The notes: generated by a model not told the origin, from the sequence alone. Counted from the stretch's first letter, positions 8,283 to 14,615 are shown. The stretch is DNA of 64,000 nt from Shinella sp. CPCC 101442 (GCF_024704725.1 NZ_JALIQS010000007.1:1-64000), one strand, 5' to 3'. Made by a program: numbers and translations.

Positions 8283-8702
8283 CGCGTCCAGATTGTTGAA
8301 ATCAGCGTAATCGCCGGTTCGATAGATGACCGCATTTGTCAGATTTAGGAAGGCTCTGCGGATCTTGATGTTTTTCCCCGCCAAAGCATCCTTCACTTTT
8401 TCGATGTAGCTGACGTAGTCGTCCGGAGCGCACGACATAACCAACTTTGTGTTGAAGTCATTTGTGTCTACACCGTCAAGCAACCCATCCCAGTCCAAAT
8501 TGCCTGGACCTCCACCGGCATGATGGCCGCGGGCATTGAAGTAGTTATTGGTATTAATGGGCTTATTCCACAGGAGAACGACAGAGCAGCACCCGCCCAT
8601 GACTCCGGTAATTATCGCCTCCTCTCCAGCCTGAAGCGTTACAATTATAGCCTTATCCCTCGGGCTTTGAGTGAGTTGCGCCATTTTCGTTTTTTTTGCC
8701 AT
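8238..8702 (-). CDS. Hypothetical protein with CheD/CNF-like Cys-His pattern
   Basis: This 154-aa protein starts at ATG 8702, preceded by GAGGACC. It lacks a signal peptide. Residues about 18-45 read AIIVTLQAGEEAIITGVMGG then CCSVVLLWN, reminiscent of the LGSCVAVxLYD catalytic-cysteine strand of CheD deamidases and the SGC motif of CNF/BLF1 toxins. A GHHAGGG segment follows about 22 residues later, where those folds have the catalytic His. The rest (YVSYIEKVKDALAGKNIKIRRAFLNLTNAVIYRTGD) looks alpha/beta. GC is lower than in neighbouring core genes, consistent with transfer. Assignment to the CheD/CNF fold is a hypothesis; otherwise the protein is of unknown function. Its 3' end overlaps the ParB remnant tail-to-tail. 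Confidence 0.5.
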   Translation of the reverse strand: MAKKTKMAQLTQSPRDKAIIVTLQAGEEAIITGVMGGCCSVVLLWNKPINTNNYFNARGHHAGGGPGNLDWDGLLDGVDTNDFNTKLVMSCAPDDYVSYIEKVKDALAGKNIKIRRAFLNLTNAVIYRTGDYADFNNLDASTLLIRKDPRPFIM

Positions 8703-8949
8703 TTCGGTCCTCGCAACAAAAGTAATATCCAGTGGCAATATCATCTGGCGCTCTGCCGCCGCCGATCCGACCTGAACGCCCCCTGTAACTCACGGCATCC
8801 TCGCACCGCATCTTGCGGTTGTCGAGCTAGGTGTCGCCGGTTTCGAAGGCAGCTGAACGCAATTTTGCACCGAGCGAAGTTACCGAGTGAAGTTAAGGGG
8901 ATGGCGGTGGTGCGGAGGATTATTGCGCGGGGCTTGTGCTAGCGAGGTG

Positions 8950-9471
8950 CTAATCAGGCGCGGCTATTCCCATCCGCTTCATTCTCTCCAGCCTGGCTTC
9001 CCGCTTCTTTCGCATCTCCTCCTTCCGCTCAGGCGTCCAAAATGCCGGATCCTTTATCTTGTGGCTGATCCGCTTAGACTTGGGCAGGTTGGGAGGCGAG
9101 ACCGGGTCGTATACTGCGGGGAGTGTTTTGGTCGGCGGCGCAATTGGGCGAAGCTCATTCCGAAAGACGGCTCCAATGGCTTTGGCGAGTTTGGATGTGT
9201 GATCGAGTTCCACCGTTTGCACCACGATAAACCAGGCATACGCCTCGTCACCGTTACTCTCGTTGATGTATCGGACGAAGTGGCGACCGACAACCTCTTC
9301 GATCGCAAGGCCATCGCTCTCGTCATTGTTGCACAGGTCTAGGGTAATTCGATCACCAAGGTTCGGCACCACACCTTTGAGGGCAGACAGAGGAATCGTG
9401 TCGATGTGCTGGTACCCGCCGTTCGATACCGGGCAGAGGACATAGACCTCCTCAAGGGCCTGCTCTTCCAC
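8950..9471 (-). CDS. Hypothetical protein cotranscribed with XRE regulator
   Basis: This 173-aa protein begins at GTG 9471, one base after the stop of the XRE gene. Its ribosome site AGGAG lies at the end of that gene, so the two are translationally coupled. The N-terminal ~110 residues are acidic and beta-rich (YVLCPVSNGG, YAWFIVVQTVEL). The C-terminus is strongly basic and helical (FWTPERKEEMRKKREARLER), a possible nucleic-acid or coiled-coil segment. The family is not recognised. Pairing with an XRE regulator resembles toxin-antitoxin or phage control modules, but the order regulator-first and the lack of a known toxin motif leave the role open. Confidence 0.6.
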   Translation of the reverse strand: MEEQALEEVYVLCPVSNGGYQHIDTIPLSALKGVVPNLGDRITLDLCNNDESDGLAIEEVVGRHFVRYINESNGDEAYAWFIVVQTVELDHTSKLAKAIGAVFRNELRPIAPPTKTLPAVYDPVSPPNLPKSKRISHKIKDPAFWTPERKEEMRKKREARLERMKRMGIAAPD

Positions 9472-9472
9472 C

Positions 9473-9709
9473 TTACTCCTGCCGATCCCGTAGGCGCACG
9501 CCGGCGCCGCCACTAGTGGTTTCTCCATCGGCTAGGAAAATCACTTTATCCTCAAGGGCGGCCCGAAGCGCATCAAGCGTGGATTGCTTTGCATCGGCGC
9601 CATTTTCAATCCGCGTGATCGTGTTGGCCGTCACACCCGCCAACTCGGCAAGTTCGCGAACGCCGAGTCCCACGGCAGCACGAGCCATCTTAAGCTGAAT
9701 AGCCTTCAT
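9473..9709 (-). CDS. XRE-family HTH transcriptional regulator
   Basis: This 78-aa protein is a single Cro/C1-type helix-turn-helix: MARAAVGLGVRELAELAGVTANTITRIENG is the core, with the recognition helix around TANTITRIE. Short stand-alone XRE proteins usually act as dimeric repressors. It is divergent from the small gene and HNH gene at 9814 and 9995. The 104-bp space between them contains two copies of the 17-mer TCGGTACnnTGTACAAA, likely its operators. The first copy lies immediately upstream of its own start codon, so autoregulation is probable. Confidence 0.85.
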   Translation of the reverse strand: MKAIQLKMARAAVGLGVRELAELAGVTANTITRIENGADAKQSTLDALRAALEDKVIFLADGETTSGGAGVRLRDRQE

Positions 9710-9710
9710 T

Positions 9711-9779
9711 TCGGTACCCTGTACAAATGCGTATTGACACGGAACCAGAATCGGCTATTGTGTCGGTACAGTGTACAAA
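9711..9779. promoter_or_regulatory. Two direct copies of a partly palindromic operator (TCGGTACnnTGTACAAA)
   Basis: TCGGTACCCTGTACAAA (9711-9727) and TCGGTACAGTGTACAAA (9763-9779) are identical except at the central two bases. Each contains the near-palindrome GTAC-nn-TGTAC. Their starts are 52 bp apart, and the copies flank the divergent promoters of the XRE gene and the 9814 gene. The layout suggests binding sites for the XRE protein. Confidence 0.7.
9734..9761 (+). promoter_or_regulatory. Sigma70-type promoter for the 9814/HNH genes
   Basis: TTGACA at 9734-9739, a 16-bp spacer and TATTGT at 9756-9761 form a good housekeeping promoter. The second operator copy (9763-9779) covers the predicted transcription start, so binding there should block initiation. 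Confidence 0.6.
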
Positions 9780-9813
9780 CACACTTCGACAAACGCAACA
9801 CGAGGAGCCAACG

Positions 9814-10122
9814 ATGACCGCCACGTCACCCAGATTAAGACCTTTCCGCTTCGCAGAAGGTCAACCAGTCCTGCTCGGAGGAGATCTGCCTGCGGTTATC
9901 CGCGGCAGATTAAGAACCTACGCAGGGCAGGCGCTTTATCAGATTGAACTGACCGGCGAGGCCGCCGGTCGCCCCTTCCGGACTGTGATGGAGGATGGGC
10001 TTGTCGAAGTCACTCAGCGGCCGACGCAAGCGCGCAATTACCGCGCTGCTGTTCTATCTCCAAGAAGGCCGATGCTGCTACTGCCGCAAGTTCCTGCGGT
10101 TAAGCTATGCGCCGCTTTATAG
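9814..10122 (+). CDS. Small hypothetical protein upstream of HNH gene (102 aa)
   Basis: ATG 9814 is preceded by GAGGAG at 7-8 bp, a strong ribosome site, and follows the promoter at 9734-9761. The first ~65 residues look like a small beta-barrel-type domain (FRFAEGQPVLLGGDLPAVIRGRLRTY..., with FRTVMEDGLVEV). The last ~40 residues (RRPMLLLPQVPAVKLC) are encoded on top of the HNH gene in another frame and look like frame-shadow sequence. Either the real protein ends by overlapping the HNH start for 128 bp, or a frameshift joined two formerly fused parts. Function is unknown. Confidence 0.5.
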   Translation: MTATSPRLRPFRFAEGQPVLLGGDLPAVIRGRLRTYAGQALYQIELTGEAAGRPFRTVMEDGLVEVTQRPTQARNYRAAVLSPRRPMLLLPQVPAVKLCAAL

Positions 10123-10282
10123 AAGCCGGCATAACGCAGCCACGCTTGAGCACCTGCGCCGCCGCGCTGATGGCGGCCGACACTCGCTCGATAATCTCGC
10201 TCTAGCTTGTAAATCCTGCAACGACGGGCGAGGGGTGATCGATTGGCTCACCTATGACAGCTGGATCCGAAACGAATTTTGA
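9995..10282 (+). CDS. HNH endonuclease
   Basis: This 95-aa protein has the classic HNH/zinc arrangement: GRCCYCRKFL (first CxxC pair), ATLEHLRRRADGG (the His of the beta-beta-alpha-metal motif, with EH in place of the more usual DH), then SLDNLALACKSCN (Asn and second CxxC). Such enzymes nick or cut DNA and are common in phages and genomic islands. ATG 9995 lies immediately after GGAGG inside the 9814 gene, so translation is probably coupled to it. The proposed XRE repressor would control this nuclease through the shared promoter. Confidence 0.8.
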   Translation: MGLSKSLSGRRKRAITALLFYLQEGRCCYCRKFLRLSYAPLYRSRHNAATLEHLRRRADGGRHSLDNLALACKSCNDGRGVIDWLTYDSWIRNEF

Positions 10283-10488
10283 GTTTGCCGCTGACGCGCC
10301 GTAGGAGGCTGCACGCGGTCTTTTATTCGAATGCTCGTGCCACGGGGTGGTATCCGCGGCGCCTTCCTCGTGAGGGGATAGGGTGGGCTGTGTTCGCCTC
10401 GTAGCCCACCCGAGCAAAAGTCACCACGAGGCCCGCACTGACCACCCGCTCCAACACCGCGGAGCGCGGGCCGTTTCCACACCTCTAT
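10283..10488. other. Intergenic region between convergent HNH and minus-strand operon
   Basis: It contains the inverted repeat GGGTGGGCT / AGCCCACCC at 10381-10411 (9-bp perfect arms, 13-nt loop) and a looser GGCCCGC / GCGGGCC pair around 10431-10471. Neither is followed by a clear U-tract, but both lie between converging genes and may help terminate transcription. No coding potential is seen. Confidence 0.5.
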
Positions 10489-11253
10489 TCAGTCGCTCAG
10501 CAGCACCACGATTTCAGCTAAAAGCACATCGAGCGAATTTGACGAGTCCACCTGCGTGATTGTCGGTAGAGCTTCCTTTTTTCTAATCTGTGAATGAAGG
10601 TGCAGGTCTGCGATGTTCCGGGCCGTGGTATCCAGATGCTTCAGTTCGCGCTTCAGTGTGGCTCCGCCGTAGTTATTGGCGACCTCCGAGAAAGTCATCT
10701 TGCCAAAAATTGGCGGCACATGGTCCACGATTGCTCGCGTAAGCATCGCCATCGAAAGATAGCTCTCTGTCGCAAATGCTAGGTTGAGTTCTTCACAAAG
10801 GCGTATCAGCCTAGCTAGATCGAAGTTAGAAGATTTTATAGCACGAAGGGACTCGATACGCGTAGGATCCACGATCGCCCGAGATGTAACCGCCAACTTA
10901 ACTTCTCGACGCCCGATTTCAGCGCCCTGCGCATTTACGGCTTCCGGTACCGACAATCGTCTAACCTGTGCGTTTACCGGAAGGTGTGCCAGCCATCGGA
11001 GGTGCTTGTCCAGATTGAACTCAGCATGTTCGCGGACGGTCGTCGATGGAAATCCAAGCGGGTCGCCAATGTCAATCGACGGCATTGCGGCCCACTCTGC
11101 CGCGAAACCTGAGTCAGGACATGTACACGCGATCCAATCGGCTACTCGAGCTTTCCATCCTGCAGCCTTCATACCCACTTCAAGAGGTGTGCCGAACTTC
11201 ACGTGGGTCTTAAGTTCAGCGCCGAGGCGCGATAACTCGTCTAATCCCTTCAT
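10489..11253 (-). CDS. Hypothetical protein, second gene of a two-gene operon
   Basis: This 254-aa protein starts at ATG 11253, 17 bp after the upstream gene stops. Its N-terminal half is mixed (WKARVADWIACTCPDSGF), and the C-terminal ~110 residues are helical (YLSMAMLTRAIVDHVPPIFG, FSEVANNYGG, LKHLDTTARNIADLHLHSQI, RKKEALPTITQVD). The motif around DHVPPIFG...FSEVANNYG and IRKKE..P recurs, as I remember it, in uncharacterised proteins scattered in bacterial accessory regions. No enzyme motif is evident. Position in an island and pairing with a membrane-tethered partner make a defence or stress role conceivable but unproven. Confidence 0.6.
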   Translation of the reverse strand: MKGLDELSRLGAELKTHVKFGTPLEVGMKAAGWKARVADWIACTCPDSGFAAEWAAMPSIDIGDPLGFPSTTVREHAEFNLDKHLRWLAHLPVNAQVRRLSVPEAVNAQGAEIGRREVKLAVTSRAIVDPTRIESLRAIKSSNFDLARLIRLCEELNLAFATESYLSMAMLTRAIVDHVPPIFGKMTFSEVANNYGGATLKRELKHLDTTARNIADLHLHSQIRKKEALPTITQVDSSNSLDVLLAEIVVLLSD

Positions 11254-11272
11254 TGCTAGTCCTGACGCAAGT

Positions 11273-11998
11273 TCAACCGGCGAAAAACATCTTGGCCATC
11301 TCGTAGACAGCAAACAGGCCTCCCGCCAATTTCAGCCAAAACCCTGCGGTAAGGGAATCCGCCGCTCTTTTGCCTAGCTGACTGGCAAAATTCTCCGCGA
11401 ACGTCTCACCGTGCCTCTGGCAAAAGTCCATTAGTTTCTGGCCGGTCGTGCGAAGTTGGTTGGCTGCATGAAGACCCGCTTGCCGGTTCGCGATCAACCG
11501 TTCTCTCGGCTGCCTAAGAACAGCCATAGCTTCCCGAATGCGCTCATTCTCCTCTTCGCCATACGGCGGAAGCCCAATTTCTTCGGGAGGGCCATTTCCG
11601 CCAATCATTGGAGAAGGAAGTTGAATATCCTTGAGGAGATCGGCTACCTCGTCTAGCGCAACTTGAAGCTGCTCATAGGAATCATCGTCATCCGGAATAA
11701 TTCGGTCTTCGTGAGGCGCCCAATCAACTGCCATCGCCTCCAGCTCGTCGATTATCTCTTCGAGAAGGTCTGAAGGGATTTCGAAGAAATGGTCATCGAG
11801 CACCTCGCGCACATCATGAGGGCCTCCCCAAATCCAGTGGTATCCACCCTCGGCGCTGTCGTGTGGGGTGCTGTGTGCCGGGTCCTCGAAGTTCTCAAGA
11901 AACCAGTCTTTGACCCTTTCCCTGATGTCGTCTTCGGAGTCCTCATCGACGTCGATGAAAGGCGTGGTAGTTACCGGACCCAACTTCAACCCACTCAA
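11273..11998 (-). CDS. Hypothetical acidic protein with C-terminal membrane segment
   Basis: The start is TTG 11998, chosen because a clear GAGGTGA lies 6 bp upstream and no ATG is near. The 241-aa protein is very acidic in its first 120 residues (VDEDSEDDIRERV, IIPDDDDSYEQL). It then has the motif PMIGGNGPPEEIGLPPY, similar to IGxNxPPE segments seen in other island-borne proteins. Next comes a helical arginine-rich region (IREAMAVLRQPRERLIANRQ), and it ends in a hydrophobic stretch (FWLKLAGGLFAVYEMAKMFF) that could be one membrane helix. It is the first gene of the operon with 10489-11253. Function unknown. Confidence 0.6.
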   Translation of the reverse strand: MSGLKLGPVTTTPFIDVDEDSEDDIRERVKDWFLENFEDPAHSTPHDSAEGGYHWIWGGPHDVREVLDDHFFEIPSDLLEEIIDELEAMAVDWAPHEDRIIPDDDDSYEQLQVALDEVADLLKDIQLPSPMIGGNGPPEEIGLPPYGEEENERIREAMAVLRQPRERLIANRQAGLHAANQLRTTGQKLMDFCQRHGETFAENFASQLGKRAADSLTAGFWLKLAGGLFAVYEMAKMFFAG

Positions 11999-12027
11999 GT
12001 CTCACCTCTTTAGCCGGCAGTATGCGC

Positions 12028-12060
12028 ATAAAAAGAAAAAGGCCGGCATTCGCGCCGGCC
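12028..12060 (-). terminator. Rho-independent terminator of the 47-aa gene
   Basis: On the minus strand a GGCCGGC / GCCGGCC stem (12040-12059) is followed by TTTTTCTTTTT. It begins 8 bp after the stop codon of the 47-aa gene. Confidence 0.85.
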
Positions 12061-12067
12061 CGTTCCG

Positions 12068-12211
12068 TTACTTCTTTCTCGTGCCCTTGGTCTCATCCTG
12101 ACGAAGGACAGAGGCGGCAAGCGTCTTCACCTGGGATGCAGTTGGCTTTTGACCACCTAGCACCTTGCCGGCAATGGACGACGCCCTATTTCCAGTTTGA
12201 GCTTTTGCCAT
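12068..12211 (-). CDS. Small conserved-looking protein (47 aa)
   Basis: ATG 12211 has a GGAG at about 10 bp upstream. The product starts MAKAQTGNRASSIAGKVLGG, continues with KPTASQVKTLAASVLRQDET and ends with basic KGTRKK. This resembles small proteins of rhizobial genomes with the pattern SxxASLAGKxL...K(S/T)LAAS(A/V)L, usually annotated hypothetical. A textbook terminator follows directly, which strongly supports a real monocistronic gene. Its Ala/Lys-rich, single-helix character suggests a nucleic-acid or protein-binding peptide; no function is known. Confidence 0.7.
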   Translation of the reverse strand: MAKAQTGNRASSIAGKVLGGQKPTASQVKTLAASVLRQDETKGTRKK

Positions 12212-12840
12212 TCGGCTTACTCCGGGCCTTGATTAAAGGAACCTCGGGGACTATCACCAGCGTGCAACCGTCTGCCGATAGACTCGGCCTGTCCGACGGC
12301 CAGGCCACGACCAATCGAGCAAACACGAAGAGGCGACACCGCAAGGTGACGCCTCTTTTTGTACTGTCTAATAAAGGGACGCAAGCATCGCGCGTGAAAT
12401 TCGCGCAGTAATCCACAGGTAATATAGCACGGCGTTTTCGGGTTATCCACACAGGATCGCAGAATTTCTACGCTTCAGTGGAAAGCGGGGAAAACTACTA
12501 TTGATACTTGACAGATGTTTCTTGCCGCCGGGGCACCCAACATCCTCCCGCACACCGCATCCCGTATCGGCGCGCGCTACAAGCGCGCGTGCGAGAAGTC
12601 TCGCGCTGCACTCTATCGAATGGCACCGGTGGCTGTCGCGCGTGAGGCGTTTGTGTCCGCCTGCCTCGAAGCGGGGTTACCTGTCGAGGCTTTGGCGCCA
12701 AGTTGGCAGCAAGGACCGTCGTCGCCGCCTCGCATGAGTGCCTGAACATGCTCGCCGCTCGTCTATTGGGGCGGGCGGCGCCCTTTGGGAACGAAGTTCA
12801 GTTCGCCGCGTTCGTCTCTTGATCAAAACAGGAGAGCGTC
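12212..12840. other. Gene-poor stretch with one orphan terminator
   Basis: Open frames of 60-130 codons occur on both strands here but overlap each other and have no convincing ribosome sites or recognisable motifs. One candidate is a 76-codon plus-strand frame at 12515-12745, which I cannot support. The segment contains a plus-strand terminator (12329-12361) with no recognised gene in front of it. Confidence 0.4.
12329..12361 (+). terminator. Strong Rho-independent terminator without an assigned gene
   Basis: AGAGGCG-ACACC-GCAA-GGTG-ACGCCTCT forms a stem with a GCAA tetraloop followed by TTTTT on the plus strand. No plus-strand gene ends here, so it may end an unannotated small RNA starting after about 12220. 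Confidence 0.75.
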
Positions 12841-12915
12841 ATGAATCGCATAATCTATATCGTTGGACTGGTCGTTGTCGTCCTGGTGATTTTGTCGTTC
12901 CTCGGTCTCCGCTGA
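12841..12915 (+). CDS. 24-residue single-pass membrane mini-protein
   Basis: ATG 12841 is preceded by AGGAGAG at 5-6 bp. The product starts MNRIIYIVGL, continues with a run of Val/Ile/Leu and ends SFLGLR: nearly all of it is one transmembrane helix with a positive residue at each end. I recall near-identical peptides as hypothetical proteins in rhizobia, suggesting real conservation. It lies 16 bp before the PepSY-like gene and may be cotranscribed. Too short for most gene finders. Confidence 0.65.
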   Translation: MNRIIYIVGLVVVVLVILSFLGLR

Positions 12916-12931
12916 TTTCGTGAGGTGAGCA

Positions 12932-13201
12932 ATGATTACGCGATTCATTCTCGGCGGCGGTGCGCTGATCCTGTTACCTTTTGCAGCGTTTGCCGATGAA
13001 GCCAAAGTCACGTCTGACACAAGCTCGCTCCAGGCCTCAGAGATACTCTCCTCAGTCGAAAGGCGCCCTGACTTTGCGCGAATCTCCGGGATGTCGTGGA
13101 ACGATAAGGGCTACTACGAGATCGAGTACCGTACGCGTGACAAGGCGAAGGTCGAGATCAATATTGATGCGAAGAGCGGCCAACCGGTCGACCAAGAGTA
13201 G
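12932..13201 (+). CDS. Periplasmic PepSY-domain-like protein
   Basis: This 89-aa protein starts at ATG 12932 after GAGGTGAGC. It has a signal peptide (MITRFILGGGALILLPFAAFA, cleaved before DEAK). The mature part (LSSVERRPDFARISGMSWNDKGYYEIEYRTRDKAKVEINIDAKSGQPV) has the layout of a small PepSY domain: helix, then two strands ending in INIDAKSGQPV. Such domains are thought to inhibit proteases or sense envelope conditions. It forms a small cluster with the 24-aa membrane peptide and the broken DUF2934 gene. Confidence 0.75.
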   Translation: MITRFILGGGALILLPFAAFADEAKVTSDTSSLQASEILSSVERRPDFARISGMSWNDKGYYEIEYRTRDKAKVEINIDAKSGQPVDQE

Positions 13202-13210
13202 GGGCATAAA

Positions 13211-13402
13211 ATGAACGATCCACGCGAAAGGCGCATCACAGCGCGAGCCTTCGATCTCTGGCAGGCTGAAGGGTGACTAGAGGGGCGAAGCCTCAGCCAT
13301 TGGCTGCAGGGGGAGAAAGAGGTCGACGAAGAGATCTACGAGGAATCGCGGAAAGGCAAAATCGAGTCGGTCGCACTTGCCGGCGCTGCGAACCCGCGTT
13401 GA
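13211..13402 (+). pseudogene. DUF2934 protein interrupted by one in-frame TGA
   Basis: ATG 13211 begins MNDPRERRITARAFDLWQAE, followed by G and TGA (13274-13276). The same frame then continues as LEGRSLSHWLQGEKEVDEEI and on to a TGA at 13400, 63 codons in total. DUF2934 proteins read RIRxRAYxLWExEGRPEGRDxxHWLxAExE, so the TGA sits inside the domain, where the family usually has Arg or Lys; a CGA-to-TGA change would explain it. The downstream half shows no decay, so the mutation is recent or a sequencing error, or the stop is read through. Confidence 0.7.
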
Positions 13403-13458
13403 GGTTTGACTCCAATAGGAGCCAACCGCGGCAGCCGAAAACTACGTTAGGAATGAAA

Positions 13459-13492
13459 TTAGGAGCCGGTTCAATCAAGAACCGACTCCTAA
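13459..13492. repeat. Inverted repeat between DUF2934 pseudogene and tRNA-Asn
   Basis: TTAGGAGCCGGTTC / GAACCGACTCCTAA arms of 14 nt with one mismatch enclose a 6-nt loop. No U-tract follows on the plus strand. It lies 30 bp from the 3' end of tRNA-Asn, the side where an island would integrate. Confidence 0.6.
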
Positions 13493-13521
13493 AACAATAT
13501 CAGCATGTTAGCTGAAGAAAC

Positions 13522-13596
13522 TGGCTCCCCGGGCCGGATTCGAACCGGCGACCTGTCGATTAACAGTCGAATGCTCTACCGCTGAGCTACCAGGGA
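13522..13596 (-). tRNA. tRNA-Asn (GTT)
   Basis: A complete cloverleaf on the minus strand: acceptor TCCCTGG pairs with CCGGGGA, D-arm GCTCAGCGGTAGAGC, anticodon loop CTGTTAA with anticodon GTT, T-arm CCGGTTCGAATCCGG, and encoded CCA at 13522-13524. Its 3' end faces the accessory island, the usual orientation for a tRNA-integrated element. I found no second copy of the tRNA 3' end in positions 1-13500, so the other attachment site, if any, is outside the window. Confidence 0.97.
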
Positions 13597-13781
13597 TCAT
13601 CCGCTTGCTGCTAGTTTCTAGCTGCTCGCTGCGGAGTGAGCGCGTAATACAAATGCTGGATCGATTTGCCAAGCGCTTTTTGACAAAAAAATGCATCAGA
13701 CTTGATTGATTGTGGAGAAGTCTCCAACTGGGAGAGAGATGATGCCTGGAAAACCGGGCTTTTCAGCGAAAAGAGCGGTGG

Positions 13782-14066
13782 ATGACAGCGAAAAAAAACA
13801 GCATGCATTTTGGTATCGATCCCCGCACCAGGGAGGTCGTCATCGGTTCTTTTCGCTTCAAGCTGCCGGAATCGCGCTGGTTGCGCACGCTGATCGGGGT
13901 GCTCCTGGTCTTCGGCGGTCTTCTCGGCTTCCTGCCGGTGCTCGGATTCTGGATGGTGCCGCTTGGCCTTCTCGTGCTTTCGCACGATTCCCACTTCGTG
14001 CGGCGCCAGCGCCGCCGCCTCGCCGTTTGGTGGGCGACCCGCAAGGCGCGCCGCAACGCCCGCTGA
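13782..14066 (+). CDS. Small membrane protein, PGPGW-like
   Basis: This 94-aa protein has a polar N-terminus (MHFGIDPRTREVVIGSFRFKLPESRW), then a hydrophobic hairpin (LIGVLLVFGGLLGFLPVLGFWMVPLGLLVLS) and a very basic tail (RRQRRRLAVWWATRKARR). This matches the layout of PGPGW-type transmembrane proteins, where a two-helix core ends in a Pro/Gly turn. Function is unknown. It stands 65 bp in front of the DUF2938 gene on the same strand and may be cotranscribed. Confidence 0.7.
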   Translation: MTAKKNSMHFGIDPRTREVVIGSFRFKLPESRWLRTLIGVLLVFGGLLGFLPVLGFWMVPLGLLVLSHDSHFVRRQRRRLAVWWATRKARRNAR

Positions 14067-14130
14067 TCGTTCCTTGCGTCATTTCCGCTGACCTGATTTA
14101 ACCCGATGGCTATCGGAAGAGGGGAAGCCT

Positions 14131-14607
14131 ATGGAATTGCTGGTGAAAGGCGCCGTGGTCGGTTTTGGCGCAACGGTGCTGATGGATGTGTGGGCTGTCT
14201 TGCTGTGGAAAGCCTTCCGCCAGTCGCGGCCGAACTGGGCGCCGGTCGGTCGCTGGGTCTGGCATCTGAAGAACGGCACCGTCTTCCATGACGATATCGC
14301 CGCCGCCGAGCCCCATGCGCAGGAGCAGGCGCTTGGCTGGATCTTCCACTACGTGGTCGGCATTCTCTATGGCGTCATTCTGGCGGTGTTTGTCGGCACA
14401 TCGTGGTTTGCCGCACCGACCTTTCTGCCGGCCTGGATACTCGGCATCGTGACCGTCGGTGCGGGGTGGTTCCTGCTTCAGCCGGGGCTTGGGATTGGCG
14501 TTGCGGCCTCGAAGCTGCCGAACGCCAATACGGTGCGCGTCCTCAATCTGGTGTCGCACACCATCTTTGCGCTGGGGCTCTACGGAACGGCGCTTCTCAT
14601 TCGCTGA
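14131..14607 (+). CDS. DUF2938 family membrane protein
   Basis: The 158-aa protein has four hydrophobic segments: residues 5-27, about 67-87, 95-117 and 135-156. It carries the family pattern WVWHLKNGTVFHDDIAAAEPHAQEQALGWIFHYVVGILYG, in which the conserved HDDI and the E..LGW.FHY motif recur in DUF2938 proteins. It is an inner-membrane protein of unknown role. A ribosome site GAGGGGAAGCC precedes ATG 14131, and a strong terminator follows the stop. Confidence 0.8.
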   Translation: MELLVKGAVVGFGATVLMDVWAVLLWKAFRQSRPNWAPVGRWVWHLKNGTVFHDDIAAAEPHAQEQALGWIFHYVVGILYGVILAVFVGTSWFAAPTFLPAWILGIVTVGAGWFLLQPGLGIGVAASKLPNANTVRVLNLVSHTIFALGLYGTALLIR

Positions 14608-14615
14608 CAGGAAAC

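Noticed and set aside
12022-12411. 129-codon plus-strand frame over the 47-aa gene and two terminators
   Set aside because: It crosses two strong hairpins and is antisense to a better-supported small gene.
12501-12749. Overlapping 76-83-codon frames on both strands
   Set aside because: No ribosome site or motif favours either strand; cannot be supported as a gene.
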